NCBI RefSeq assembly: GCF_004924335.1
Contig: NZ_CP024633.1
Location: 2,046,001-2,110,000, forward strand
Direction: 5' to 3'
Origin: Mycobacteroides salmoniphilum
Lineage (GTDB): Bacteria; Actinomycetota; Actinomycetes; Mycobacteriales; Mycobacteriaceae
DNA: 64,000 nucleotides
The number at the start of each line of letters is the position of its first letter. The first letter of the stretch is position 1. A program made the position numbers and the translations under genes. The notes below the pieces were generated by a model, which was not told where the DNA came from, ran no database searches, and saw only the letters and a list, made by a program, of their open reading frames with translations. Below are positions 1-8,070 of this stretch, piece by piece.

Positions 1-389
1 CGGGTGGTGAGTCCGCCGACGGCGCGCAGGGTCAGCGCGACTGCCGACGCCGGGGTGAGGCGCGAATGCGCGCACAGAAAGTAGAGCTGCAGCGTGTCGT
101 CCACGGACGCCACTGGTCCAGGCAGCGACTCATCAGTGACTCCAGCCTCGCGGTTTCGTCGGGCGGTATCGGATCGCGCGATATCGACGAAACACCGCCA
201 GGCGGTGGTGATCAGCCAGCCCTTGGGGTCGTCGGGTCGCTGCGATGGCCACGCTTGGAGGGCGCGGATCAATGCCTCCTGCACGGCGTCCTCTGCGGTG
301 GCGAAGTCCGCACCACGGCGCACAAGCACCGCCAGCACGCGGGGGATCAGGTCCCGCAGCTGGACTTCGTCCACCGCAGGGTCGCTCAT
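1..389 (-). CDS. ECF sigma factor, ECF42-like (partial, 3' end beyond window)
   Basis: About 129 codons of an extracytoplasmic-function sigma factor are visible on the minus strand, from ATG at 389 off the left edge. The translation has a sigma region 2 pattern (AEDAVQEALIRALQAW, then GWLITTAWRCFVDIARS) followed by the start of region 4 (LQLYFLCAHSRLTPASAVAL). The start overlaps the stop of the upstream YCII gene by one base (TAATG), so translation is probably coupled. In the ECF42 group the sigma gene sits next to DGPF/YCII proteins and usually has a long C-terminal extension; that part would lie outside the window. Assignment to ECF42 rests on this context and is an inference. Confidence 0.82.
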   Translation of the reverse strand, partial: MSDPAVDEVQLRDLIPRVLAVLVRRGADFATAEDAVQEALIRALQAWPSQRPDDPKGWLITTAWRCFVDIARSDTARRNREAGVTDESLPGPVASVDDTLQLYFLCAHSRLTPASAVALTLRAVGGLTT

Positions 390-796
390 TAATCGAGTTC
401 GCAGTGCGCGGCCGTCATGAACGGCCGAACTTCAAGCCATTCGTGGATTGGCTCGCCTTCGGCTCCCGGGGCTGCCGACAACTCCCCGGCGACCTCAATG
501 GCGCGCTCGTACGAGTCCACGTCGATAATCATCCAGCCGGCGATCAAATCCTTGGTCTCCGCGAACGGGCCGTCGGTGACCGGGGACTTACCCTCCCCGT
601 CGGAGCGGACCCATGCGCCTTCAGGTGTCAGGGCCTGGGCGTCGACGAATTCCCCGGTGCCTTCCAGCCGGGCCGCGAGGTCGTTCATGTATTGAATGTG
701 CGCCTGAACTTCGGCGGGCGTCCACTGATCCATCGGTACACAATTGACGGCCGCGGGTGCACCGCGATAGTGCTTGAGCAGCAAGTACTTGGCCAT
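389..796 (-). CDS. YCII/DGPF-family protein, partner of the ECF sigma factor
   Basis: A 135-residue protein with the family-defining DGPF segment (TDGPFAETKDLIAGWMIID) in its middle. It starts MAKYLLLKHYRG, typical of YCII-related ferredoxin-like folds. A short ribosome-binding stretch (GGGAG in minus orientation) precedes the ATG at 796. It is the first gene of a two-gene unit with the ECF sigma factor. The biochemical role of DGPF proteins is unsettled; sensing or signalling for the adjacent sigma factor is a plausible inference. No transmembrane anti-sigma factor is visible here, as expected for this ECF group. Confidence 0.85.
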   Translation of the reverse strand: MAKYLLLKHYRGAPAAVNCVPMDQWTPAEVQAHIQYMNDLAARLEGTGEFVDAQALTPEGAWVRSDGEGKSPVTDGPFAETKDLIAGWMIIDVDSYERAIEVAGELSAAPGAEGEPIHEWLEVRPFMTAAHCELD

Positions 797-942
797 GACG
801 ATCTCCCTTCGTTCGCGACCCTAGTTGGTCGCTCACCCCTGGGACGGAACCATGGGACCGTTTTCGACATCCGTCCTTGAGCTTTCTCGGATATGTGTCA
901 GAAAGTTGACCCGTCGCGGTCGCGGAATGAGATAGTAAACGT

Positions 943-1380
943 GTGTCTAATAGTGGTGTCTCGGGCCGGGCTGTGGCCGTGATGGCACGGGTCGCGTCGC
1001 TTCTTGGTCCTGATGCGATGAGGATCGTTGCGCGGGTCATGAAGTTGGTCAATGCCGTGCCGCGACTGTTCGCGCCGCGGTTGAAACACATGGCCATCAT
1101 CGAGCACGTCGGCCGCAAGTCGGGGAAGCGGTATCGCACCCCGGTCATGTGCTTCGTCGAAGACGACTACCTGTCCGTCGTCCTGAACTACGGCGCGAAG
1201 GCGGATTGGGTTCGTAATGTTCAAGCGGCCGGATCAGCGGGCGTGAAGCATCGGGGGAGGCGCTATCGGCTGGCGAATCACCGTGTGCTGCCAATAGATT
1301 CGTTGGATCTTCCTGCTCCTGTGCGGGCGATCCAAGCGTCAACCGAGAGTGCGTCGCGGGGTAGGCTATCCGAGCTGTGA
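943..1380 (+). CDS. DDN-type nitroreductase / F420-dependent oxidoreductase family protein
   Basis: A 145-residue protein starting at GTG 943. It contains the signature of the deazaflavin(F420)-dependent nitroreductase family, IIEHVGRKSGKRYRTPVM near residues 50-67, followed by the small split-barrel core (NYGAKADWVRNVQAAG). Family members such as M. tuberculosis Ddn use reduced F420 to reduce quinones or activate nitroimidazoles. The substrate here cannot be told from sequence. It converges on the glycosyltransferase gene with a 7-base gap, and no terminator is evident between them. Confidence 0.8.
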   Translation: MSNSGVSGRAVAVMARVASLLGPDAMRIVARVMKLVNAVPRLFAPRLKHMAIIEHVGRKSGKRYRTPVMCFVEDDYLSVVLNYGAKADWVRNVQAAGSAGVKHRGRRYRLANHRVLPIDSLDLPAPVRAIQASTESASRGRLSEL

Positions 1381-1387
1381 CAGAGGT

Positions 1388-2494
1388 TCAGCCCGCTGTA
1401 TGTGCTTGCGCGGCAGACGGTACGAGGATCAGTTCCTCGAGTTGGCGAACGATCATTGCCGGTGATATCGGCAGCGGTGCGGAGAACACCGCCAGTAGTG
1501 CGTCGACGGACTGACCGACCGTGAACCTGTTGCGCGCGTCGTGACGAGTCGACGGTGGAAGCGACCCGCTGGTGATGGCCTCGCGGATGCCCCTGGCCAG
1601 CGCTTCGGCATTGTCCGGGGCGACAAGAATTACTCCGCCGCAGTCTGTTTCGGGTAGTCCTCCGTCGTCGGATGCGATCACGCGGCAGCCGGAGTGTTGG
1701 GCCTCGATCGAGACGATGCCGAAGGTCTCGTGCCAGTACTGACTGTTGGACGGCATAACCACAATGTCATGCTCTGTCATCAAAGCTGCCATCGTGGTCG
1801 GCGTCTTGCAGGTTGGGACTACGGAGATTCCGGGGTGCTCTCGCAGGAGTCGCTCGATGATTCGCCCCTGCGGCTTGTCGGCACCAGCAGTCGTCGCGGT
1901 GAAGCTGAGTTCGGTGTCTTGTTCGATGATGTCGATGTGCAGCGTCTCGAGGAGGGTGTAGATGCCCTTCTCCGGACTGAGTCTGCCGGCGAAGAGGATT
2001 CGGGTTCTGCCCGTCTCGTTTCTGGGCCGGGGCCGCGTGCCGAAGCAAGGTTCGGCGAATGGGTAGACGACGCTGATCGTGGCGATGTCGACGTCCAGAT
2101 AGTTCGACCACAGCCGTGCCGCGTAGCGACTGGTGGCGATAAGCACCCGATCGCGGGTTCCATTGATAGCGAATGCTTTATAGCGTTCTCGGATGGGTGG
2201 CGGGTTGTGCAGGATCAGGAACGCCGGATGCCTGGTCTCCACAATATGGGGTTCGTTGACGAAGACAACGGTGCCGTCGAGCTCACCCACCTCGGCCAGC
2301 GTCGACAGCGACAGGAACGGGATGCCACTGAAGTCGCTACGGCCGTCCTCGACCCCCAGGCCGATGGTGACCACTTGAGCTGGTACGTGGCGCCGATTAA
2401 GTTCTCGGACTTGTCCGACGGTGTAGTTTTCTGAGCCGCCGGTACCGGCCGGGAGAGCGTTTCCTGGAGACCAAATGAACGAGATCATTTGCAC
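1388..2494 (-). CDS. GT4-family glycosyltransferase
   Basis: A 368-residue GT-B fold glycosyltransferase. The N-terminal acceptor domain begins MISFIWSPGNALPAGTGGSE, with the glycine-rich loop common to GT4 enzymes. The C-terminal nucleotide-sugar domain has FAGRLSPEKG near residue 170 and the retaining EX7E motif in HETFGIVSIEA near residue 260. No signal peptide or membrane helix is apparent, so it is probably cytosolic. The donor and acceptor sugars cannot be assigned. It stands alone, with long non-coding DNA upstream, and has no obvious M. tuberculosis counterpart at this position, which suggests accessory status. Confidence 0.83.
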   Translation of the reverse strand: MQMISFIWSPGNALPAGTGGSENYTVGQVRELNRRHVPAQVVTIGLGVEDGRSDFSGIPFLSLSTLAEVGELDGTVVFVNEPHIVETRHPAFLILHNPPPIRERYKAFAINGTRDRVLIATSRYAARLWSNYLDVDIATISVVYPFAEPCFGTRPRPRNETGRTRILFAGRLSPEKGIYTLLETLHIDIIEQDTELSFTATTAGADKPQGRIIERLLREHPGISVVPTCKTPTTMAALMTEHDIVVMPSNSQYWHETFGIVSIEAQHSGCRVIASDDGGLPETDCGGVILVAPDNAEALARGIREAITSGSLPPSTRHDARNRFTVGQSVDALLAVFSAPLPISPAMIVRQLEELILVPSAAQAHTAG

Positions 2495-2944
2495 TGCCCT
2501 GCTTTTCAGTTTTCAACGGTCGTCTTGGGATGCGGCGACGACTACAGTGAACCGCTCCCGGGAGGCCGGGGTTGGTGAATCTCCGTAAGGACCGCTGGCT
2601 GAACAACGACGCGGTTCCCATGCGAATGCAATCTCATTCGAGGTCGACCGCCACGAACCGGCTGAACGCACGACTCGAAATAAAGTAGTGATACGGACAA
2701 TCTCGCGGCCCGCGACGGGGCGTGCGGAACAATCCTTCGGTGAAATGCTCGAAACCAGGATGTCGGCTCGAAGGCTACGACGATCACTATGGTGAACAAA
2801 GACAACTACCGGAACGCTAACACACAACGGCGATGTCGGCATGATTGGTCAGCCCACTGGTCAACGAACCTGCTGCGGGACGCTCGTGAAAGTAATATGC
2901 AGACACCTATGATTGATCGGGGAATACGATCTCATCGCGTCGCC
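2495..2944. other. Intergenic region without a convincing gene
   Basis: About 450 bases between the divergently transcribed glycosyltransferase and MarR genes. Open frames exist on the minus strand (for example 2542-2805), but their translations are arginine-rich with no family resemblance. The stretch is less GC-rich than the genes around it. It presumably holds the promoter of the glycosyltransferase. I see no RNA gene or repeat. Confidence 0.4.
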
Positions 2945-2950
2945 TATTCT
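2945..2950 (+). promoter_or_regulatory. -10 element for a leaderless MarR transcript
   Basis: TATTCT at 2945-2950 ends 7 bases before the ATG at 2958. That is the spacing at which mycobacterial sigma-A promoters start transcription on the start codon itself. No Shine-Dalgarno sequence precedes this ATG, which supports leaderless translation. This is an inference from spacing only. Confidence 0.4.
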
Positions 2951-2957
2951 GATGCCC

Positions 2958-3413
2958 ATGGCGCAACAGAATCCAGGCAGCCGACCCGACCTTGCGGCGC
3001 TGATGGTCCCGCTCGGCCGATCGCTGATGCGTGCGGAGCTGCCGCTGTTAGAGGCGCACGGGGTGACGATGTGGGCGTACGCCGTCTTGACGGCGCTGCG
3101 AGACAACGAGGCGAGCAGCCAGGCCAGCTTGGCCGATGCCATCGGCGCCGACCGCACGCGCATTATCGCCGTGCTCGACGACCTGCAGGATCGGAAGATG
3201 ATCAACCGTCAGCCCGATCCCAGTGACCGGCGCAGCAATCTGTTGTCATTGACTGCGGGCGGCCGCAAAGCGGTTACCGCCGTGCAGAAAGCAATCCAAG
3301 ACAATGAGAAGCGGATCCTTGCCGGCGTGTCCTCAGAGGATCGGGAAGCGTTTCTTCGAGTGCTTATGCACCTGGCAGCGCTCGATGATGCGCAGATCGA
3401 GCCCAGAAGCTAG
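2958..3413 (+). CDS. MarR-family transcriptional regulator
   Basis: A 151-residue winged-helix protein. The helix-turn-helix and wing are in ASLADAIGADRTRIIAVLDD followed by DPSDRRSNLLSLTAGG, the classic MarR wing. ATG 2958 is preferred because a -10 element places transcription initiation on it; ATG 2952 is in frame and also possible. The gene converges on the EthA-like monooxygenase, the two stop codons overlapping by 4 bases (3410-3413). Gene pairs of this kind often have the regulator controlling the enzyme, but no shared operator can exist here because the promoters lie at opposite ends; regulation of the monooxygenase is speculative. Confidence 0.86.
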   Translation: MAQQNPGSRPDLAALMVPLGRSLMRAELPLLEAHGVTMWAYAVLTALRDNEASSQASLADAIGADRTRIIAVLDDLQDRKMINRQPDPSDRRSNLLSLTAGGRKAVTAVQKAIQDNEKRILAGVSSEDREAFLRVLMHLAALDDAQIEPRS

Positions 3414-4891
3414 GCGGCCGAGGACACGGCCTTTGACTTCGCAGTGCCGAATCGCATGTTCTCGTCCATTCGATCACGGTGGAACGCAAGCAGATCCAGC
3501 ACATAGTTGTGCCGGATCGCCCACGGGCCCTTCACCCCGGAACGCGGCATATGGTCCTCGCCGCGACTTACGTAGCCCGATGACAGGTTGAAGAACGGCC
3601 GGGCTTCGAGGTCTTCGCCGTGCCGATCCGGATACGCGTGGGTGTAACCGAGGCGATCCATATAGTCGAGAAGCCGTACGACCGCCCGTGCGCTCAGGTC
3701 GGCACGAAGCGTCCACGACGCGTTGGTATAGCCGACGCTCCATGCGGCGTTCGGCACTCCTTCGATCAGATATCCCTTATAGATAAACCGATTCGGGGAA
3801 TCAATGGGGGAGCCGTCCACGCTCAGCGCGATACCGCCGAATATCTGGAGGTTGAGGCCCGTCGCCGTGATAATGACATCGGCGCGTAGTTCCTCACCTG
3901 ACCCCAGCCGGATACCCGAGGGGGTAAAGGAGTCGATGGTGTCGGTGACCATGCGGACGCCGCCGGCACTGATGGAATCGAAGAGATCCCCATCGGTGTC
4001 GGCGCATACCCGTTGATCCCACGGGTTGTACCGCGGCTTGAAGTGAACGTCCACCGGATAATCGGCAGGTAGCCGCTTGGAAATCCGCCGCCTGATGAAC
4101 CATTTCGCGAATCCTGGCGCGCGACGGCACACGTGGTACATGATCCAGCTGAACCCGCCCAGCCAGATCCGAGCGAAATGCTGAACAAGGTTGGGCGGAA
4201 GTACTTTTCGGGCCACGCCGACGACGCGATCAGCTCGATCGATGGGGTAGACGTAGCTCGGAGAGCGCTGCAGCATGCTCACCTTCGCGCCGGCGCGCGC
4301 CAAGGACGGCACCAGCGTGACCGCCGTCGCGCCGCTGCCGATGACCGTCACCTCCTTACCGGAGCAGTCCAGATCCTCCGGCCAATGCTGGGGGTGGATC
4401 AGTTGACCGGTGAAATCGGCGATGCCCGGGAATTGTGGGGTGTAGCCGTCGTCGTAGTTGTAGTAGCCCGTGCACAGGTAGAGGAATCGGGCCCGGTAGG
4501 TCGTCGGGCCCGTCGGTGTGTCCACGCGTACCGACCAGGTATCGGTGTCGGTACCGAAGTCGGCGCCAGTCACCTTGGCGGAGAAGGTGATGTGTTGGTC
4601 GACGCCGTAATCCCGGGCAGCGTTCTCGAGGTAATCACGGATGTCGGCACCGTCGGCGATGGTGTTGCGTTCATGCCAGGGGTGGTATCCGAAGCTGAGT
4701 GTGTAGATATCACTATCGGAGCGAATTCCCGGGTACCGGAACAGGTCCCAGGTTCCACCGATACGTTCGCGGCGCTCGACGATATGAAAGCTGCGGCCCG
4801 CCGCGCTCAATCGGACGGCGGCGTTGACGCCGGATATTCCGGCGCCCACGATGAGAACGTCTATCAAGTCCTGCTCCGAGATATCGGCCAT
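3410..4891 (-). CDS. EthA-like FAD-containing Baeyer-Villiger monooxygenase
   Basis: A 493-residue flavin monooxygenase. The FAD-binding motif GAGISG is at residues 16-21, followed by GGTWDLFRYPGIRSDSDIYT. The Baeyer-Villiger fingerprint FTGQLIHPQHWP and the NADPH-binding motif GSGATAV follow, and ATGLNLQIFGG is near residue 340. From memory this matches M. tuberculosis EthA over nearly its whole length (489 residues), including WTLRADL near the C terminus. EthA oxidises ketones and activates thiocarbamides such as ethionamide. Unlike ethA there is no divergent EthR-type TetR gene: a convergent MarR gene and an upstream PrsW-type protease gene flank it. Whether it is the true ethA orthologue cannot be decided here. 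Confidence 0.85.
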   Translation of the reverse strand: MADISEQDLIDVLIVGAGISGVNAAVRLSAAGRSFHIVERRERIGGTWDLFRYPGIRSDSDIYTLSFGYHPWHERNTIADGADIRDYLENAARDYGVDQHITFSAKVTGADFGTDTDTWSVRVDTPTGPTTYRARFLYLCTGYYNYDDGYTPQFPGIADFTGQLIHPQHWPEDLDCSGKEVTVIGSGATAVTLVPSLARAGAKVSMLQRSPSYVYPIDRADRVVGVARKVLPPNLVQHFARIWLGGFSWIMYHVCRRAPGFAKWFIRRRISKRLPADYPVDVHFKPRYNPWDQRVCADTDGDLFDSISAGGVRMVTDTIDSFTPSGIRLGSGEELRADVIITATGLNLQIFGGIALSVDGSPIDSPNRFIYKGYLIEGVPNAAWSVGYTNASWTLRADLSARAVVRLLDYMDRLGYTHAYPDRHGEDLEARPFFNLSSGYVSRGEDHMPRSGVKGPWAIRHNYVLDLLAFHRDRMDENMRFGTAKSKAVSSAA

Positions 4892-4934
4892 GATGCTCCT
4901 GATCGCCTTTGACTAGACAACACCCGTGATAACG

Positions 4935-6098
4935 CTACCCCGTGACGGGAGCGCGATACCCCGAGAGTGCTTGCAAGACCGGAGTGGCGGCCCGAGCGGC
5001 CATGACCGCGTACGCCTCCTCGGTCTGCAGAGCGACATCTCGCGGGTCGCGGGAGCCTCGTTCGATGCGATCGCGTACGAACGCCAGCTCCACGACCTGC
5101 GCCGCGAAATTCTTCACCGCGTTGCCGTTCGGCGCCCCGCCGATCCGTTTGGCCTCGGCGATGGCGCGCTTACGATCCTTGATCGAACCCAGCCACGTGG
5201 CTTCGTTGGGAGTGACCAATCCTGCTGCCACCATTCCGGGCAGCTTCTCGGCCACGACGTGCTGTTCCTTGCGTCGGCTGCGCACGCCCACCACGATCAT
5301 CAGCACAAAGACCGGGACCATCCACAGCACGTACACGGCGAGGTAGCCCTCGAATCCCAGGAATGACGAGCCGTTCCAGAGGCCGTGCATGAGGACGGCC
5401 GCGAGGTAGCCGACCACGATGCAGAAAAATTTCGCGATGGCGCTACGTTGCCGCATCGAGTAGTAGACGCCGATTCCCGTCATGGTGGTGAACAACGAGT
5501 GAGCGAAGGGGCCCAGACCGAGTCGCAGGATCGCGGTGATCACCGATTCGCCCACGGTGTTGCCACTGCCGATGTAGGCGATGTCTTCGAGCCACGCGAA
5601 CCCGGCGGCGGTGATGCCCGCGTACACGAGGCAGTCGGTGAGCGAGTTGAGCTCTTGACGACGGCGGCCAGTCAGCATCAGTAGTAGAAAGGCGCCCTTG
5701 GCGGCCTCTTCGATGAAGGGTGCGCGAATGGCGACGGCCCCGAATGTAGTGCCGCCGTCCGGGTCGAAAACCGACCCAAAGGCCAATTCGAGGATCATCG
5801 AGACGACGACGGCCAGTGATGCACCCCAGACGAAGGCCAGCACAAGGAGCCGTGAGGGCTCCGGCTCCCATCGGTCCAGCCACAGATAACAGAGGACAAC
5901 GATCCCGATCGCGATGCTCGACAGGGCCAGCCCGATCATGGCGCCGGCCGGGTTGGAGACCAGCAGTCCGGTGAGAATCAGCCCCGTTACCAGCGCAAGC
6001 GCGATAATGACGCCGATAGGCGCCCCGACTTTCCTGATCCGCTGGGGAAACCCGGGCAGGGGCGGCATGGGTGCGGGCGCAGGCGCATAGGACACCAC
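4935..6098 (-). CDS. PrsW-family intramembrane metalloprotease
   Basis: A 387-residue polytopic membrane protein. It shows the PrsW motifs: FIEEAAKG (EExxK) near residue 145, a histidine in FAHSLFTTMTG near residue 205, and HGLWNGSSF near residue 245. About eight hydrophobic helices are followed by a soluble tail with a basic region. PrsW relatives are metal-dependent site-1 proteases that can cleave anti-sigma factors or signal proteins. The gene lies 43 bases upstream of the monooxygenase on the same strand, so the two may be cotranscribed. The substrate is unknown. Confidence 0.85.
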   Translation of the reverse strand: MVSYAPAPAPMPPLPGFPQRIRKVGAPIGVIIALALVTGLILTGLLVSNPAGAMIGLALSSIAIGIVVLCYLWLDRWEPEPSRLLVLAFVWGASLAVVVSMILELAFGSVFDPDGGTTFGAVAIRAPFIEEAAKGAFLLLMLTGRRRQELNSLTDCLVYAGITAAGFAWLEDIAYIGSGNTVGESVITAILRLGLGPFAHSLFTTMTGIGVYYSMRQRSAIAKFFCIVVGYLAAVLMHGLWNGSSFLGFEGYLAVYVLWMVPVFVLMIVVGVRSRRKEQHVVAEKLPGMVAAGLVTPNEATWLGSIKDRKRAIAEAKRIGGAPNGNAVKNFAAQVVELAFVRDRIERGSRDPRDVALQTEEAYAVMAARAATPVLQALSGYRAPVTG

Positions 6099-6170
6099 CG
6101 AAGAGTAGCTGCGAGCTCACGTGTGGGTGCGGTAACCGCGGCGCGCCCACGGTCGGCGAGCGGACCGGGT

Positions 6171-6200
6171 TTGTCCTGGTGGAGGGCAGTCGAGTAAGGT
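6171..6200 (+). promoter_or_regulatory. Candidate sigma-A promoter for rpsA
   Basis: TTGTCC (6171-6176) and TAAGGT (6195-6200) are separated by 18 bases, a plausible -35/-10 pair. This would give an rpsA leader of about 100 bases. The assignment comes from inspection alone. Confidence 0.4.
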
Positions 6201-6307
6201 GATGTGCGTCTCTGCCGCACGTGCGGAGATCAAAGCACGCCTACAGCTGAAGCTAGCTGTGAGCAGAACTGTCCCTACTACACAACCTGTCCGGAGCAAC
6301 CCAACAC

Positions 6308-7759
6308 ATGCCAAGTCCCACCGTCACCTCGCCGCAAGTAGCCGTCAACGACATCGGCTCGGCCGAGGATTTTCTCGCCGCTATCGACAAGACGATCAAG
6401 TACTTCAACGATGGCGACATCGTCGAAGGGACCATCGTCAAGGTTGACCGCGATGAAGTTCTTCTTGACATCGGTTACAAGACCGAAGGTGTCATCCCGT
6501 CCCGCGAACTGTCGATCAAGCACGATGTCGACCCCAACGAGGTCGTTTCCGTGGGCGACGAGGTCGAGGCCCTGGTCCTCACCAAGGAGGACAAGGAAGG
6601 TCGCCTGATCCTGTCCAAGAAGCGCGCTCAGTACGAGCGGGCTTGGGGCACGATCGAGGAGCTCAAGGAGAAGGACGAGGCCGTCAAGGGCACCGTCATC
6701 GAGGTCGTCAAGGGCGGCCTGATCCTCGACATCGGCCTGCGCGGGTTCCTGCCCGCATCGCTGGTCGAGATGCGTCGTGTCCGCGATCTGCAGCCGTACA
6801 TCGGCAAGGAGATCGAGGCCAAGATCATCGAGCTCGATCGCAACCGCAACAACGTGGTGCTGAGCCGTCGCGCCTGGCTGGAGCAGACCCAGTCCGAGGT
6901 GCGCAGCGAATTCCTCAACCAGCTCACCAAGGGCGCCATCCGCAAGGGTGTCGTGTCCTCGATCGTCAACTTCGGCGCGTTCGTCGATCTCGGAGGGGTT
7001 GACGGCCTGGTTCACGTGTCCGAGCTGTCGTGGAAGCACATCGACCACCCGTCCGAGGTGGTTCAGGTGGGCGACGAGGTCACCGTCGAGGTTCTCGACG
7101 TCGATATGGACCGCGAGCGGGTTTCGTTGTCGCTCAAGGCAACCCAAGAAGACCCGTGGCGCCACTTCGCTCGCACCCACGCCATCGGCCAGATCGTGCC
7201 CGGCAAGGTCACCAAGCTGGTGCCGTTCGGTGCGTTCGTCCGCGTCGAAGAGGGCATCGAGGGTCTGGTGCACATCTCCGAGCTGTCCGAGCGCCACGTC
7301 GAGGTGCCGGATCAGGTCGTGGGTGTCGGTGACGACGCGATGGTCAAGGTCATCGACATCGACCTGGAGCGTCGCCGCATCTCGCTGAGCCTCAAGCAGG
7401 CCAACGAGGATTACACCGAGGAGTTCGACCCCTCGAAGTACGGCATGGCCGACAGCTACGACGAGGCCGGCAACTACATCTTCCCGGAGGGCTTCGACTC
7501 CGAGACGAACGAGTGGCTCGAGGGCTTCGACAAGCAGCGTGAAGAGTGGGAGGCCCGGTACGCCGAGGCCGAGCGTCGTCACAAGATGCACACCGTTCAG
7601 ATGGAGAAGTCCGCAGCTGCCGCCGAGGCGGAGGCCGCTGCCGTGGCGAATGGTTCTTCCAGCTCGTCGCGGTCCGATGATTCGGCGTCGCAGGGTGGTT
7701 CGCTCGCCAACGACGAGCAGCTCGCCGCATTGCGCGAGAAGCTGGCAGGCAACGCCTAA
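6308..7759 (+). CDS. rpsA: 30S ribosomal protein S1
   Basis: A 483-residue S1 protein with four S1/OB RNA-binding repeats. They begin near residues 37 (GDIVEGTIVKVDRDEVLLDI), 122, 209 (FGAFVDLGGVDGLVHVSEL) and 294 (FGAFVRVEEGIEGLVHISEL). A less conserved acidic, alanine/serine-rich tail ends in LAGNA. Length and order match mycobacterial RpsA (481 residues in M. tuberculosis). S1 recruits mRNA to the 30S subunit, and the M. tuberculosis protein also binds tmRNA and has been proposed as a pyrazinoic acid target. A strong terminator follows. Confidence 0.97.
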   Translation: MPSPTVTSPQVAVNDIGSAEDFLAAIDKTIKYFNDGDIVEGTIVKVDRDEVLLDIGYKTEGVIPSRELSIKHDVDPNEVVSVGDEVEALVLTKEDKEGRLILSKKRAQYERAWGTIEELKEKDEAVKGTVIEVVKGGLILDIGLRGFLPASLVEMRRVRDLQPYIGKEIEAKIIELDRNRNNVVLSRRAWLEQTQSEVRSEFLNQLTKGAIRKGVVSSIVNFGAFVDLGGVDGLVHVSELSWKHIDHPSEVVQVGDEVTVEVLDVDMDRERVSLSLKATQEDPWRHFARTHAIGQIVPGKVTKLVPFGAFVRVEEGIEGLVHISELSERHVEVPDQVVGVGDDAMVKVIDIDLERRRISLSLKQANEDYTEEFDPSKYGMADSYDEAGNYIFPEGFDSETNEWLEGFDKQREEWEARYAEAERRHKMHTVQMEKSAAAAEAEAAAVANGSSSSSRSDDSASQGGSLANDEQLAALREKLAGNA

Positions 7760-7778
7760 GCACGTGTTCTCAAAGGAG

Positions 7779-7809
7779 GGGGCCCCGGTCATGTACCGGG
7801 GCCCCTTTC
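7779..7809 (+). terminator. Rho-independent terminator after rpsA
   Basis: Arms GGGGCCCCGGT (7779-7789) and ACCGGGGCCCC (7795-7805) form a perfect 11-bp stem with a 5-base loop, followed by TTTCGTTT. It separates rpsA from the erm remnant and coaE. Confidence 0.85.
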
Positions 7810-7840
7810 GTTTACGCGAAAACCATTTGCGCCGCCCGAT

Positions 7841-8050
7841 GTGTTGGAGAACATGAGCATGTTCCTGATGGTGGCGCGCCGTCGCAGAAGCGGGTGTTCA
7901 CCACACATCTGGTCGAGTGATTGCGGTCGAACCGCATCCCGGGCGCACTTCCGGCACTGGACATTCCAAGCGGGAATTACATTGCCGCGAAGCGCTTTCC
8001 GTCCGTCGCCCCGCGTCGACTCGGCGGTGCTGGTGATCAGGCGCCGCTGA
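7841..8050 (+). pseudogene. Remnant of an Erm-type 23S rRNA adenine methyltransferase (erm(41)-like)
   Basis: The reading frame ending at 8050 closes with LPRSAFRPSPRVDSAVLVIRRR split around its conserved core, which is the typical C terminus of actinobacterial Erm methylases. In a different frame, around 7911-7947, the DNA encodes RVIAVEPHPGR, the SAM-binding beta-2 segment of Erm proteins (VIAVE), and just upstream FTTHLV resembles the end of motif I. The catalytic NPP(F/Y) motif and most of the methyltransferase domain are missing, and the two pieces are out of frame. Erm(41) of M. abscessus is about 173 residues and, as I recall, sits directly upstream of coaE (MAB_2297/MAB_2298), as this fragment does. 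It is therefore read as a deleted, frameshifted erm gene, not a functional protein. Confidence 0.75.
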
Positions 8051-8070
8051 CACTGTGACAGACTGCGGGC

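Noticed and set aside
245..880. Open frame over the sigma and YCII genes on the plus strand
   Set aside because: The minus strand carries two recognisable, coupled genes; the plus-strand translation is arginine/glycine-rich noise.
2513..2842. Minus-strand frames upstream of the glycosyltransferase
   Set aside because: Overlapping frames of similar length with arginine-rich translations. None has a ribosome-binding site or known motif.
6278..7792. Long open frame antisense to rpsA
   Set aside because: Leucine/aspartate/histidine-rich translation with no family pattern. It is the mirror of codon bias in a highly expressed GC-rich gene.
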